From contig JALTMZ010000209.1 of the NCBI GenBank assembly GCA_027001105.1, positions 1-10,093 on the forward strand: 10,093 bases of DNA. Reading direction: 5' to 3'. Positions 1 through 7,112 of the stretch are shown one piece after another. The notes below the pieces were generated by a model. That model was not told the origin of the DNA. It made no database searches and saw only the letters and a list, made by a program, of their open reading frames with translations. Numbering within the stretch: position 1 is the stretch's first letter; each line of letters starts with the position of its first letter. Both the position numbers and the translations under genes were made by a program. This stretch comes from Thermococcus sp. (lineage in GTDB: Archaea; Methanobacteriota_B; Thermococci; Thermococcales; Thermococcaceae).

Positions 1-1
1 C

Positions 2-424
2 CTCACACTTTACGACATAAAACGTATAACAGAACATAGCCATGATCCTCAAGACTTCGTTCTTTTCACAGCTGAAAACGGGAAAATCAGGTTTGTCTTG
101 GCTTATAGAGAGTGGGATTTGGGCTGCGTCTTTCATGATCCAGAGACGGGCAAATGCAAAATCCATGACTACAATCCCTTAGTTTGTCAGATTTATCCTT
201 TTATGCTCTCCCATAAACCTCTGGGCATTGAGAATGAGGAGCCTTTCGAATACAAAAGTGAAAAGCTCTGGCTGTATTATGATGAGAGCTGTCCAGGAAT
301 AGGGGAAGGAAAAGAGATCATCACAAGAGAAAAGATAGCCGAGCTCGGTTTGAAATTCAAGGAGGAGTTTGATAAGACTGATTTGGATGGGCTGAGCAAG
401 ATTTTAGACGGAGCCAAAAAGTAA
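2..424 (+). CDS. YkgJ-type zinc/iron-chelating Cys-cluster protein, 5' end cut by window
   Basis: Partial gene: the frame is open from base 2 to the TAA at 422-424 (140 residues visible), so the start lies upstream. A TTG near base 98 is not the real start, because conserved-looking sequence precedes it (LYDIKRI, residues 3-9). The visible part resembles the C-terminal portion of the CxxCxxCC family (COG0727, often labelled Fe-S cluster oxidoreductase). After the DI-RI segment come spaced cysteines at residues 42 (GCVF), 52 (GKCKIH) and 62 (VCQIYPF), then C97 in CPGIGEG. The ...C-IY-P-VC-IYPF arrangement is the family signature. The first CxxCC cluster should lie just outside the window. The metal (Zn or Fe) and the reaction are not established for most members, so only a family call is justified. 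Confidence 0.8.
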   Translation, partial: LTLYDIKRITEHSHDPQDFVLFTAENGKIRFVLAYREWDLGCVFHDPETGKCKIHDYNPLVCQIYPFMLSHKPLGIENEEPFEYKSEKLWLYYDESCPGIGEGKEIITREKIAELGLKFKEEFDKTDLDGLSKILDGAKK

Positions 425-430
425 ATATAA
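423..430 (+). promoter_or_regulatory. Probable TATA box for the membrane protein gene
   Basis: AAATATAA overlaps the stop codon of the upstream gene. Its centre is about 26 nt before the ATG at 453, the usual TATA-to-transcription-start distance in archaea. No ribosome-binding site precedes that ATG. Together this suggests a leaderless transcript beginning at or next to the start codon. This is inferred from spacing only. Confidence 0.45.
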
Positions 431-452
431 CACCCCACTCTTAATTTTTAGC

Positions 453-1037
453 ATGAGGTGGAAGTCCACCATTTTGTTAGCATGTTTTATGGTTCAAGCA
501 ATGATTAATCTTGCGTTCTACGGTTTTGTGCCAGTTATGTTTTCCACCATCGTTCCAAGTTCTGCTTATCGACGTATTGCATGGGCTTTACCGTTCTTTG
601 TACTTGCTTACTTTGCTTTAGGGATAATTTCACTTTACTATTTGGGAATTGCTACGAATTTCAAAAGAGCAAAAAAGTTTGGAGTAGTTTACTTTGTATT
701 TGGCTTACTTGGATCGCTCTGGGCCCTTCTTTATTTCATGGGAACCCCCGTGGAAACTCCCGTATTATTTGCTATTCTCGGAGCATGGGCACTGTCTTCT
801 CTGATGGGGCTAATAATCTTTCTGAAGGGAAAAGAAGTTTCTGTATCTCCTGCTCTCTCTGTCATGGCGATTGCTCTCCTAAGTGCCTCAGCTTTTCTCA
901 GCGCCTTTTCTGCCCAGTGGCTGACGAGTGACTACTACGTTCATGTAAAGATGGAAGAAAACGTGCCCAAGAACGCCACGGTAATTGTGGCTCATCCGGA
1001 ACAAGTGCCTCCTCCAAATATCACAACCTCAAGCTAA
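453..1037 (+). CDS. Uncharacterised five-helix membrane protein
   Basis: A 194-residue protein that I cannot assign to a named family. It shows five hydrophobic spans, at about residues 5-30, 42-67, 76-97, 104-126 and 134-156. A polar C-terminal tail of about 38 residues follows, with two N-glycosylation sequons (NAT at 174 and NIT at 189) and a proline-rich end (PPP near 186-188). The sequons and the odd number of helices suggest, but do not prove, an outside-facing tail. Basic residues at 40-41 and 71-75 fall in loops on opposite sides. The ATG at 453 has no Shine-Dalgarno sequence; it fits leaderless initiation from the TATA box at 423-430. AGGTGG inside the first codons could instead serve a TTG at 474, which would shorten the first helix. 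No catalytic motif is visible. Confidence 0.75.
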   Translation: MRWKSTILLACFMVQAMINLAFYGFVPVMFSTIVPSSAYRRIAWALPFFVLAYFALGIISLYYLGIATNFKRAKKFGVVYFVFGLLGSLWALLYFMGTPVETPVLFAILGAWALSSLMGLIIFLKGKEVSVSPALSVMAIALLSASAFLSAFSAQWLTSDYYVHVKMEENVPKNATVIVAHPEQVPPPNITTSS

Positions 1038-1038
1038 C

Positions 1039-1046
1039 CTTTTAAG
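1039..1046 (+). promoter_or_regulatory. Possible TATA box for the Nip7-like gene
   Basis: CTTTTAAG lies just after the membrane protein stop codon. It would place transcription start near 1066-1068, about 10 nt before the ATG at 1078. The match to the archaeal TATA consensus is moderate. The 40-nt gap and separate element argue that this gene has its own promoter. Confidence 0.4.
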
Positions 1047-1077
1047 GGTCATTGTGTTAGTTAATTTTGAGTGAAAA

Positions 1078-1590
1078 ATGGTGCAGGGGCTTAGATATCG
1101 AAGGGCTTCCTCATGGGAGTTTGACTTAATTTTAAGAGAGGCAGAAAAATATGGCGAGCTTAGTCACAGCTTTTTTGCAGTTGTTGAGGGCAAATTCAGA
1201 GATGTTTATGCTGTGAACGAGGAAGTTTGGGGGGAAATTGAAAACCTAAAGCTCAAGCCCTATTCCTTTGGGACTTTTGTTGGAACGATAAAAGTTGATG
1301 AAAATTTGGTGGAGAAATTCTATCCGAACATTGAGTTCTTCTATTTCATTAATATCAAGAAGAACTATGCCATCTTGAAGCCAAAGGCTGCTTTCCTCTT
1401 TACAACGGGTAAAGATGTTCCAAAAAGGGGCATTAAGGAATATGTGTGGGAAGGCACAAAAAAGCTTGTTCTCTTCGATGAGAATGGGGTAATTTTGGGA
1501 ATTGGCAGAATTCAGCCCAACAGTGAGAGAGCTTTTATCAAAAACATCACAGACGTTGGAGAGTTTATACGGCGTCATAGAAAAGCGTAA
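1078..1590 (+). CDS. Nip7-like ribosome biogenesis protein with C-terminal PUA domain
   Basis: A 170-residue protein close in size and layout to archaeal Nip7 homologues (the Pyrococcus abyssi protein has a solved structure). Residues 1-93 form the pre-PUA domain. Residues about 95-170 form a PUA RNA-binding domain, seen in the segment [10 protein letters not shown] (106-115), the turn [14 protein letters not shown] (116-129) and the strand pair [16 protein letters not shown]. The end, RRHRKA, is basic, as expected for the RNA-contacting face. In eukaryotes Nip7 acts in pre-60S maturation and rRNA processing; an archaeal role in large-subunit assembly is inferred. ATG 1078 is chosen because GAGTGA just upstream weakly resembles a ribosome-binding site. 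An in-frame TTG at 1066 would add four residues and sits near the predicted transcription start, so it remains possible. Confidence 0.78.
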   Translation: MVQGLRYRRASSWEFDLILREAEKYGELSHSFFAVVEGKFRDVYAVNEEVWGEIENLKLKPYSFGTFVGTIKVDENLVEKFYPNIEFFYFINIKKNYAILKPKAAFLFTTGKDVPKRGIKEYVWEGTKKLVLFDENGVILGIGRIQPNSERAFIKNITDVGEFIRRHRKA

Positions 1591-1592
1591 CT

Positions 1593-1600
1593 TTTATATA
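1593..1600 (+). promoter_or_regulatory. Strong TATA box for the KaiC-like operon
   Basis: TTTATATA, preceded by AAGCGTAAC as a possible BRE region, closely matches strong Thermococcales promoters. Transcription would begin near 1622, leaving a leader of about 70 nt before the ATG at 1693. That leader contains the inverted repeat at 1633-1652. Confidence 0.7.
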
Positions 1601-1632
1601 CCTCCATGTTTATAGTATCTTTCGGTAATTAA

Positions 1633-1652
1633 AATCAGAGCTTTTTCTGATT
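1633..1652 (+). repeat. Inverted repeat in the KaiC-operon leader
   Basis: AATCAGA (1633-1639) and TCTGATT (1646-1652) are perfect 7-bp arms around a 6-nt loop containing TTT. It sits downstream of the TATA box at 1593-1600, within the predicted untranslated leader. It may be a regulator-binding site or an RNA hairpin; AT-rich arms would be weak at high temperature as RNA. Confidence 0.5.
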
Positions 1653-1692
1653 AAGTTAAAATAACCTAATTTTGATGATGGGGGTGGTGAAG

Positions 1693-2436
1693 ATGGTTAA
1701 ACGTGTTAAGACGGGAATTCCGGGAATGGATGAAATACTCCACGGCGGAATACCAGAGAGGAACGTTGTTTTACTGAGCGGCGGGCCAGGAACTGGTAAG
1801 ACGATTTTCAGCCAGCAGTTCTTATGGAACGGTCTCCAAATGGGTGAGCCTGGCATATATGTTGCTTTGGAGGAGCACCCAGTCCAAGTGAGGCAGAACA
1901 TGGCTCAATTTGGCTGGGATGTGAAAAAATATGAAGAAGAGGGCTTATTCGCAATGGTCGATGCATTCACAGCAGGAATTGGCAGATCAAAGGAATACGA
2001 AAAATACATCGTCCATGACTTGACAGATTTGAGGGAGTTCATCGATGTTTTGAGACAAGCCATCAGGGATATTGGTGCAAAGAGAGTTGTCGTCGATTCT
2101 GTCACAACACTCTACATAAACAAGCCAGCCATGGCGAGAAGTATAATCCTGCAGCTCAAGAGGGTTTTGGCTGGAACAGGATGTACATCAATCTTTGTGA
2201 GCCAGATCAGTGTTGGTGAGAGAGGATTCGGTGGACCTGGGGTTGAGCACGGTGTTGATGGCATCATAAGGCTTGACCTCGATGAGATTGATGGTGAGCT
2301 TAAGAGATCATTGATCGTCTGGAAGATGAGAGGAACATCACATTCAATGAGGAGGCATCCATTTGATATAACGGACAAGGGAATAATTGTTTACCATGAT
2401 AAGATACTGAAGAGAGGTAGGATTTTAGATCTGTGA
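1693..2436 (+). CDS. KaiC-like RecA-superfamily ATPase, single domain (PH0284/UPF0273 type)
   Basis: A 247-residue single KaiC/RecA domain protein. Walker A is GGPGTGKT at residues 30-37 (K36, T37). The glutamate pair E60-E61 in the ALEE segment sits where KaiC carries its catalytic glutamates. Walker B is RVVVDS at 131-136 (D135). The N-terminal [14 protein letters not shown] (8-21) and the FVSQI strand (168-172) are typical of KaiC proteins. Length and sequence resemble Pyrococcus horikoshii PH0284, whose structure is known but whose role is not. It probably binds ATP and may form a hexameric ring. Start: GGGGTGGTGAAG is the ribosome-binding site before ATG 1693; upstream in-frame TTG/ATG/ATG/GTG codons (1672-1689) lie at or before that site. 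The stop codon overlaps the ribosome-binding site of the next gene, so the two are probably translated together. It should not be called a circadian clock protein. Confidence 0.88.
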   Translation: MVKRVKTGIPGMDEILHGGIPERNVVLLSGGPGTGKTIFSQQFLWNGLQMGEPGIYVALEEHPVQVRQNMAQFGWDVKKYEEEGLFAMVDAFTAGIGRSKEYEKYIVHDLTDLREFIDVLRQAIRDIGAKRVVVDSVTTLYINKPAMARSIILQLKRVLAGTGCTSIFVSQISVGERGFGGPGVEHGVDGIIRLDLDEIDGELKRSLIVWKMRGTSHSMRRHPFDITDKGIIVYHDKILKRGRILDL

Positions 2437-2444
2437 GGAGGTGA
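2436..2444 (+). promoter_or_regulatory. Perfect Shine-Dalgarno sequence that fixes the start at 2450
   Basis: AGGAGGTGA is a full complement to the expected 3' end of archaeal 16S rRNA. It begins on the last base of the KaiC-like gene's TGA stop and ends 5 nt before ATG 2450. In-frame GTG (2441) and ATG (2444) overlap the site itself and are unlikely starts. Confidence 0.85.
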
Positions 2445-2449
2445 TGGAG

Positions 2450-3400
2450 ATGACAATTGAGGTTCCACTCAACCCTCTTGGAAGACAAGAAATTCATCAG
2501 CTTGAGAGCATCCTCTTATTTGCAACGCTTTTCAGACCAGAGGTAATTGAGCTCATCAAAGACCCAGCCGAAAGATTGACGTGGGTTGACAGCTTAGCAG
2601 TTGCCGCTGGCGCTATTGCGAGGGAAAAGGCTGGAATGACGGTTAGTGAGATTGCAAGGGAACTCGGAAGAACTGAACAGACAATCAGGAAGCACCTCAG
2701 GGGCGAAAGCAAGGCTGGAGAACTTGTCAGGGAAACCTATGAACTCATTAAGCAGGGTAAGCTTGACGAGCTCATTAGGACAATTGAAATGATCGAGAAA
2801 GGTGGGCTGAAAGAGGTAATCGCCAGGGAAGAGTATGAAAAGCTGATGAAAGAATACGAGAAGCTTAAGCTTGAATACGAGAAGGTCAAGGAAGAGCTTG
2901 AGAAGATGAAGCAGACCGTTGAATTGGGAAGCCTGGAGAAGGCAAGGGAGGAGATTGAAAAATTAAAGAGGGAGCTTGAGGAGACAAAGGCAGAACTTGA
3001 GAAAGTTAAGAGGGAGAAGAGAGAGTTAGAAAAAGAGCTCAGTGAGGCAAGGGTTAAGCTCATGGAATTGCAGGCGAAGAGAGTGGATGAAGATAAGATT
3101 AAGGAGCTTGAGGAGAAGCTTAGGGCTAAAGAGGAAGAAGTAGAAAAGCTGGAAAAGGTTGTCAGGGAGCTAACATTGGCAAAAGAGGAGCTCGAGAAGA
3201 AAGTTGAAGAGATGGAGGGCTTAGCCGATGAGCTCAGGAAGGAGAAGGAAGAACTCCAAAAGAAAGTTGAGGAACTAAGCAGAGAGAACGAGGAACTTAA
3301 AAAGAAAATCGATGAACTTGAACCCTACAAGATTAAATTCGAGGAACTCAAAGAAAAGATTGAAAGGCTGAAGGAAGAAATTGAAAAGCTCTTGGAGTGA
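2450..3400 (+). CDS. Helix-turn-helix protein with long C-terminal coiled coil, partner of KaiC-like ATPase
   Basis: A 316-residue protein in two parts. Residues about 1-85 form a compact helical head ending in a clear helix-turn-helix, MTVSEIARELGRTEQTIRKH (63-82). Its SEIARELG / TEQTIRKHL pattern is that of DNA-binding winged or sigma-like domains. From about residue 121 to the end there is a nearly unbroken Glu/Lys-rich coiled coil of some 195 residues with regular leucines. A short break around EPYKIKF (291-297) divides it. The head matches the idea of the near-KaiC regulatory domain (TIGR03879 as I recall it), found beside KaiC-type genes in archaea; this assignment needs a profile search. 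The coil would support dimer formation or contact with the ATPase. Translation is coupled to the upstream gene. No membrane segment or enzyme motif is seen. DNA binding is inferred, not shown. Confidence 0.8.
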   Translation: MTIEVPLNPLGRQEIHQLESILLFATLFRPEVIELIKDPAERLTWVDSLAVAAGAIAREKAGMTVSEIARELGRTEQTIRKHLRGESKAGELVRETYELIKQGKLDELIRTIEMIEKGGLKEVIAREEYEKLMKEYEKLKLEYEKVKEELEKMKQTVELGSLEKAREEIEKLKRELEETKAELEKVKREKRELEKELSEARVKLMELQAKRVDEDKIKELEEKLRAKEEEVEKLEKVVRELTLAKEELEKKVEEMEGLADELRKEKEELQKKVEELSRENEELKKKIDELEPYKIKFEELKEKIERLKEEIEKLLE

Positions 3401-3403
3401 ATT

Positions 3404-3424
3404 CTTATTTCTTATTTTTCCTTT
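3404..3424 (+). terminator. T-rich tract, likely terminator of the KaiC-like operon
   Basis: Immediately after the coiled-coil stop codon the plus strand reads TCTTATTTCTTATTTTTCC, containing a run of five T. Archaeal RNA polymerase terminates on such T-rich tracts without a required hairpin. The tract lies inside the 3' end of speD, so termination here would limit antisense transcription of that gene. Confidence 0.5.
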
Positions 3425-3821
3425 CGAGTTTTTCTTCCCATGTCAGAATCATGTGTGTAAATGTGCTGTCATCTTCTTCGATTCCCCTCTTCACCTCTGA
3501 GACGTGGGCATATTCTGCTTTTATTGCGTCAAGGATGTAGTCAACGGCTTTCTCTGGATCAGCCTTTTCTCCACATGTGTAGACGTCTATAGCAGCGTAG
3601 CCTTTCTCGGGCCATGTGTGGATTGATATATGTGATTCTGCAACAATCACCATGCCACTGACTCCTGTGGGGGAGAATTTAAAGAAATAACTTGCTTTAA
3701 CCTCCATGTTCCCTGCTTCTGCGGCTTTTAAGAAGATCTCTCTTATTTTGTTAGCGTCACTCAGAATTTCGGGATCACAGCCTGAAGCCTCGACCACATA
3801 GTGATACCCTATAGTGTCCAT
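3405..3821 (-). CDS. speD: S-adenosylmethionine decarboxylase proenzyme (pyruvoyl-dependent)
   Basis: A 138-residue class 1B (short) AdoMet decarboxylase. It makes decarboxylated AdoMet, the aminopropyl donor for polyamine synthesis, in the cytoplasm. The proenzyme cuts itself between E62 and S63 in VIVAESHISIHTW; S63 becomes the pyruvoyl group. H68 assists processing and C83 (VYTCG) is the catalytic acid. With the start at 3821 these residues fall at 63, 68 and 83, the same numbers as in the studied Thermotoga maritima enzyme. Other conserved blocks are GYH (5-7), YFFKFSPTGVSG (45-56) and PEKGYAA (71-77). AGGTGA at 3827-3832 lies 5 nt before this ATG. GTG 3830 and ATG 3827, which lengthen the frame, overlap that site. 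The gene converges on the coiled-coil gene and diverges from secF. Long-chain polyamines are important in hyperthermophiles. Confidence 0.95.
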   Translation of the reverse strand: MDTIGYHYVVEASGCDPEILSDANKIREIFLKAAEAGNMEVKASYFFKFSPTGVSGMVIVAESHISIHTWPEKGYAAIDVYTCGEKADPEKAVDYILDAIKAEYAHVSEVKRGIEEDDSTFTHMILTWEEKLERKNKK

Positions 3822-3854
3822 GAGCATCACCTAACATAACCTTTAAGCTTTCAC

Positions 3855-3863
3855 CTTTTAAAG
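3855..3863 (-). promoter_or_regulatory. Probable TATA box for speD
   Basis: Read on the minus strand this is CTTTAAAAG, placing transcription start near 3833, a leader of about a dozen bases that just includes the ribosome-binding site at 3827-3832. The 12-bp palindrome at 3864-3875 abuts it on the upstream (BRE) side. Confidence 0.5.
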
Positions 3864-3875
3864 TTGAGTACTCAA
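3864..3875. repeat. Perfect 12-bp palindrome between speD and secF
   Basis: TTGAGTACTCAA reads the same on both strands. It directly abuts the speD TATA box, where TFB would contact DNA, and lies 7 bp from the first candidate secF TATA box at 3883-3890. It is a candidate operator for a dimeric repressor. No known regulator motif is recognised. Confidence 0.5.
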
Positions 3876-3882
3876 GGGCAAA

Positions 3883-3907
3883 CTTAAATACCACATACTT
3901 TTAAAAT
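3883..3907 (+). promoter_or_regulatory. Candidate promoter elements for secF-secD-trkA
   Basis: CTTAAATA (3883-3890) and CTTTTAAAAT (3898-3907) are both usable TATA boxes, pointing to starts near 3912 and 3929. The resulting leader would be about 45-62 nt. A third AT-rich element, CTTTAAAATT at 3947-3956, is too close to the ATG at 3974 to allow a leader containing the visible ribosome-binding site. Which one is used cannot be told from sequence. Confidence 0.4.
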
Positions 3908-3973
3908 AGTTTCGCCGAAGTAATGGAAAAGAGTCTAATCGAAAGTCTTTAAAATTATCCAGAGGTGGAAGGA

Positions 3974-4900
3974 ATGATCAAAGACAAGCTTAAAAAGCTT
4001 ACCGAAATTGAGACTAAAAAGATGATAGTTTACCCCCTTGTTGTATTCTTTGTGGCACTTTTAATACTTGTTGTTCACTTTCCGCAGCTTGGAATTGACC
4101 TCAAAGGTGGTGTTGTTGTAACTGCCTACGGTGTAGATACAAATCCAGATGAGGTCGCTAAATACCTATCTCAGCAACTTGGAATTGACGTTAGAGTAGA
4201 GAAATTCACAGGAATTGGAAAAGAGAGCAGTGGAATAAATGTTTATGCTCCTGCTGAAGTTGATCCTGAAAAAATAAGAGAGGCTTTGAGGCAACTCTTT
4301 CCGAATGCAAAGTACGCCATATCAGAAGTTCGACCCACCTTTGGAGCAATGGCAAGGGAACAGGGAATAAAGGCAATTTCCTTGGCATTCCTTGGAATGG
4401 CGATTGTTGTGTTCCTGTTCTTCAGAGTCCCAGTTCCCTCATTCACAGTCATATTCTCAGCCTTTTCAGATATGGTGATAGCCTTAGCTCTAATGAGCAT
4501 CTTCGGTATTGAACTCAGCCAAGCAACAATTGCCGCTTTGCTGATGCTTATTGGTTATTCTGTAGACAGCAACATTCTTCTGACAACCAAACTGCTCAAG
4601 AGGAAAGAAGATACTGTGGAGGAAGCATACTTTTCGGCTGTTTCAACAGGTTTTACAATGAGCACAACTACTTTGGGGGCTTTAGCCTCACTCTGGCTGT
4701 TTTCAACGGCTAAGGTCATTGATGAAATTGCGATAGTGCTTATATTCGGTCTGCTTGCGGACTTCATGAACACATGGATTTTGAATGCTGGTGTCTTGAG
4801 GTGGTTCATAGAAAAGAGAGAGGAAAGAGAAAAGCGGAAATCTTCTGGAACCTCTAAGGCTCCAAAAACTTCCAAGAAGAAGAGGAGGGGTAAAAAATGA
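3974..4900 (+). CDS. secF: Protein translocase accessory subunit SecF
   Basis: A 308-residue SecF, membrane partner of SecD. The complex assists the late steps of protein export through SecYEG. TM1 spans about 18-35, followed by the [11 protein letters not shown] motif (36-46) and an external domain to about 130. Five more helices cluster at about 132-151, 155-177, 182-207, 229-246 and 250-275. The helix-4 motif IGYSVDSN (193-200), with D198, and MSTTTLGAL (229-237) are family hallmarks. The C-terminal tail (281-308) is strongly basic and ends in KKKRRGKK, probably cytoplasmic and able to contact ribosomes or lipid head groups. Start: GAGGTGG (3962-3968) lies 5 nt before ATG 3974; the in-frame GTG at 3965 is part of that site. 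SecF precedes SecD, the usual archaeal order and the reverse of bacteria. The stop overlaps the secD start by 4 bp. Confidence 0.93.
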   Translation: MIKDKLKKLTEIETKKMIVYPLVVFFVALLILVVHFPQLGIDLKGGVVVTAYGVDTNPDEVAKYLSQQLGIDVRVEKFTGIGKESSGINVYAPAEVDPEKIREALRQLFPNAKYAISEVRPTFGAMAREQGIKAISLAFLGMAIVVFLFFRVPVPSFTVIFSAFSDMVIALALMSIFGIELSQATIAALLMLIGYSVDSNILLTTKLLKRKEDTVEEAYFSAVSTGFTMSTTTLGALASLWLFSTAKVIDEIAIVLIFGLLADFMNTWILNAGVLRWFIEKREEREKRKSSGTSKAPKTSKKKRRGKK

Positions 4901-6420
4901 ACTGGAAAAAACTATTTCTCAATTGGAGAATTTTGCTGCTTACCATTTTTATACTTGGCTCAATAGCCTCTCTCCTGACGTACGGTTTAACTTTCGGTCT
5001 GGATATAAGTGGTGGAACTGCCATCACGGTTAAACTTGAAAAGCCGGTGGATCAAAATACTATGGAACAGGTTAAGATATCCCTTGAGAAAAGATTGAAC
5101 CAGCTTGGTGTGAAAGATATTAAAGTTGAGCCTTGGGGCAATCAGTATCTCATTGTAAAAGTTGCCGGTGTAACTGAAGAAGAGGCGAGAAGCGTAAAAG
5201 AAACAATAGAGAGACAGGGTGTATTCTATGCCGAGTTTGAGGGTGTTGTGTTTGCAAGCGGTAAAGATATTGTTCAGGTCTTTTCAATTCAGATAGAGCC
5301 AAAGGGAACTTACTATGAATGGTCCGTTCCCTTTAGAATATCGAAGCAAGCTGCAGAAAAATTTGCAGAGCTGGCTAAGGGCAAAGCTGGGTATCCTGTG
5401 GACATGTTCCTTGATCCTCCAGTGAATTCCCTGTTTGTGGTTTCTCGGGATGGTTATAATCTCATGACGACAGATTTTAAAGCCGAAGCACCAAATGCCA
5501 TGCCTCTAACTGAAAGGATCAAAAAAGCATTTAACATTGACACAATTGCCTATACAAATCAAAGTGCTGAAGAGATAGCAAACCTTGCGAAGAACAAGGA
5601 GCTTGTAGTTCTTGTTGGTGTCGATAAAAACCTTAAGGATCAGCTTGAAGCAAAAGGGCTGAAGGTCAGATATTTTGAGCCACAGCAAGGAGAGAGCTTA
5701 AAGGACACAATAACAAGAGCCTTGGGATTGTATGGTCCATACTCTCTTGGATCAGGTCTTGCCCAGGGAATACCTCAAACAGATGTCAGGATTACGGGCA
5801 CTGCCCCAAATCAGTATCTTGCCCAGCAGGAGGCTCAGGTAATAGCGGTTGTCCTGAGCAGTGGTTCTCTGCCTGTTAAGGTCTATGTGGAAGGTTCCCA
5901 GTATATTTCCCCAGAGCTTGGTGAGAATTTCAAGAGGCAGGTTCTAATTGCCGGTATAGCTGCTTTGGTTGTTGTTGGACTTATAATCTGGCTTCACTAC
6001 AGGAAGCTTAAGATAGCCATACCTGTGACATTTACAAGTCTGAGCGAGGTAATAATAATCCTTGGAATTGCTGCATTAATCAAATGGAATCTTGATCTTC
6101 CGAGTATTGCAGGAATAATAGCAGCCATAGGAACAGGAGTTGATCAGCAGATAGTTATAACTGATGAGCTCTTGGGAAGGAGGGGGAGAGAAAAGATCGT
6201 CAAGAGAAGCAGCATACTCAAGAGAATGGGTAGGGCATTTTTTGTCATATTGGCATCGGCAACGACAACAGTCGTAGCAATGAGCTTTCTCTTCAAGTTC
6301 TTCGTTGGAGGACTGAGAGGATTTGCATTTACAACAATACTTGGTGTCATGATTGGAATACTTATAACGAGACCGGCATATGCGGAGATAGCAAAGTTCC
6401 TCATTGGGGAAAAGAGGTGA
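4897..6420 (+). CDS. secD: Protein translocase accessory subunit SecD
   Basis: A 507-residue SecD. TM1 is at about 11-31, followed by the D1-type motif [10 protein letters not shown] (34-43). A large external region covers about 45-345, more than half of the protein and expected to handle emerging substrates. Five helices then lie at about 348-367, 372-395, 402-425, 445-467 and 472-493. The motif [13 protein letters not shown] (412-424) is the SecD counterpart of the SecF GYSVDSN motif and carries the conserved aspartate (D416) that in bacteria takes part in ion-driven movement. ATASATTT-like residues in ASATTTVVA (453-461) are also conserved. ATG 4897 overlaps the secF TGA (ATGA), and AGGAGGGG within the last secF codons (4883-4890) is the ribosome-binding site, so SecF and SecD are likely made in step. 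Bacterial homologues use H+ or Na+; the ion used here is not known. Confidence 0.93.
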   Translation: MNWKKLFLNWRILLLTIFILGSIASLLTYGLTFGLDISGGTAITVKLEKPVDQNTMEQVKISLEKRLNQLGVKDIKVEPWGNQYLIVKVAGVTEEEARSVKETIERQGVFYAEFEGVVFASGKDIVQVFSIQIEPKGTYYEWSVPFRISKQAAEKFAELAKGKAGYPVDMFLDPPVNSLFVVSRDGYNLMTTDFKAEAPNAMPLTERIKKAFNIDTIAYTNQSAEEIANLAKNKELVVLVGVDKNLKDQLEAKGLKVRYFEPQQGESLKDTITRALGLYGPYSLGSGLAQGIPQTDVRITGTAPNQYLAQQEAQVIAVVLSSGSLPVKVYVEGSQYISPELGENFKRQVLIAGIAALVVVGLIIWLHYRKLKIAIPVTFTSLSEVIIILGIAALIKWNLDLPSIAGIIAAIGTGVDQQIVITDELLGRRGREKIVKRSSILKRMGRAFFVILASATTTVVAMSFLFKFFVGGLRGFAFTTILGVMIGILITRPAYAEIAKFLIGEKR

Positions 6421-6424
6421 TTGG

Positions 6425-7105
6425 ATGTTCGTTGTAATAATGGGAGCAGGCAGGGTTGGCTATCTTGTTGCAAAAATGCTTGAGGCAGAAGGGCATGATG
6501 TCACGATAATCGAAATGAACAAAGAAAGGGCTAAGGAGCTTTCCCTCTTAATTAATGGTCTTGTAATCGAGGGAGATGCAACCGATCAGAAAACTCTTGA
6601 GGAGGCAAATATAAAGCAGGCTGATGCTTTCGCTGCTTTAACTGGAAGAGACGATGCGAATCTCCTTGCCTGCATTTTGGCAAAGCACCTAAATCCAAAA
6701 GTTACAACGATCTTAAGGGTCAGCAATCCGAAGAACAAAGAAGTCTTTGAGAGAGTTGAGGATCTCAAAAGATACTTTGACTTCGTTATAAGCCCTGAGG
6801 AGATAGCGGCGAATTACATCTTCAGGAGTATAGTCACTCCGGGATTTGATAGGGTATTATTCCCCAAAGAAGGGGCTGAAATTGTCCAGTTTAAGATCGA
6901 TGAGAACAGCGAAGTTGCAGAGAAGGTGGTAAAGGATCTCGGCCTTCCAAAAGATTCCCTCATAGTTGCAATTTATGATGAAAAAGGCAATTTGGTTATC
7001 CCATCTGGTGACACTAAACTCCCAAAGAAGGGACAGATCGTAATATTTGCTAAAAATAATGCGCTTAAAGAGATCAAGTCACTCATTGAAAAGAAAAAAG
7101 AATGA
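6425..7105 (+). CDS. trkA: Trk/Ktr-type potassium transport regulator with RCK (TrkA-N and TrkA-C) domains
   Basis: A 226-residue cytoplasmic gating subunit for a K+ transporter. Residues 1-140 form a Rossmann-type RCK-N domain. The dinucleotide loop is GAGRVG (7-12), E30 ends the second strand (VTIIE) and favours NAD(H) binding, and GDATD (50-54) and ISPEEIAAN (122-130) are family motifs. Residues about 150-214 form RCK-C, seen in AEIVQFKIDE and GQIVIFA. With one RCK pair it is half the length of Escherichia coli TrkA and similar to archaeal or Ktr-type subunits that form rings. AGGTGA spanning the secD stop (6415-6420) lies 4 nt before ATG 6425; the longer frame from TTG 6404 runs into secD and is unlikely. 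No TrkH/KtrB pore gene is present in the window, so the partner must be elsewhere. Confidence 0.9.
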   Translation: MFVVIMGAGRVGYLVAKMLEAEGHDVTIIEMNKERAKELSLLINGLVIEGDATDQKTLEEANIKQADAFAALTGRDDANLLACILAKHLNPKVTTILRVSNPKNKEVFERVEDLKRYFDFVISPEEIAANYIFRSIVTPGFDRVLFPKEGAEIVQFKIDENSEVAEKVVKDLGLPKDSLIVAIYDEKGNLVIPSGDTKLPKKGQIVIFAKNNALKEIKSLIEKKKE

Positions 7106-7112
7106 AAAAGAA

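Noticed and set aside
581..931. 116-residue plus-strand frame within the membrane protein gene
   Set aside because: Cys/Ser-rich translation without motif, fully inside the 453-1037 gene in another frame; a shadow.
1693..2436. Circadian clock KaiC
   Set aside because: Only one RecA domain is present and there are no kaiA or kaiB genes; the protein fits the archaeal single-domain group instead.
2737..3063. 108-residue minus-strand frame rich in Ser, Leu and Phe
   Set aside because: It is the reverse reading of Glu/Lys-rich coiled-coil codons, a common artefact.
2810..3400. Repetitive DNA in the coiled-coil region as a true tandem repeat or mobile element
   Set aside because: Repetition reflects Glu/Lys/Leu codon use; I found no exact long repeat unit or terminal inverted repeats.
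3923..3952. Nine-residue open frame (ATG to TAA) in the secF leader
   Set aside because: No ribosome-binding site and length expected by chance; it may not even be transcribed if the later TATA element is used.
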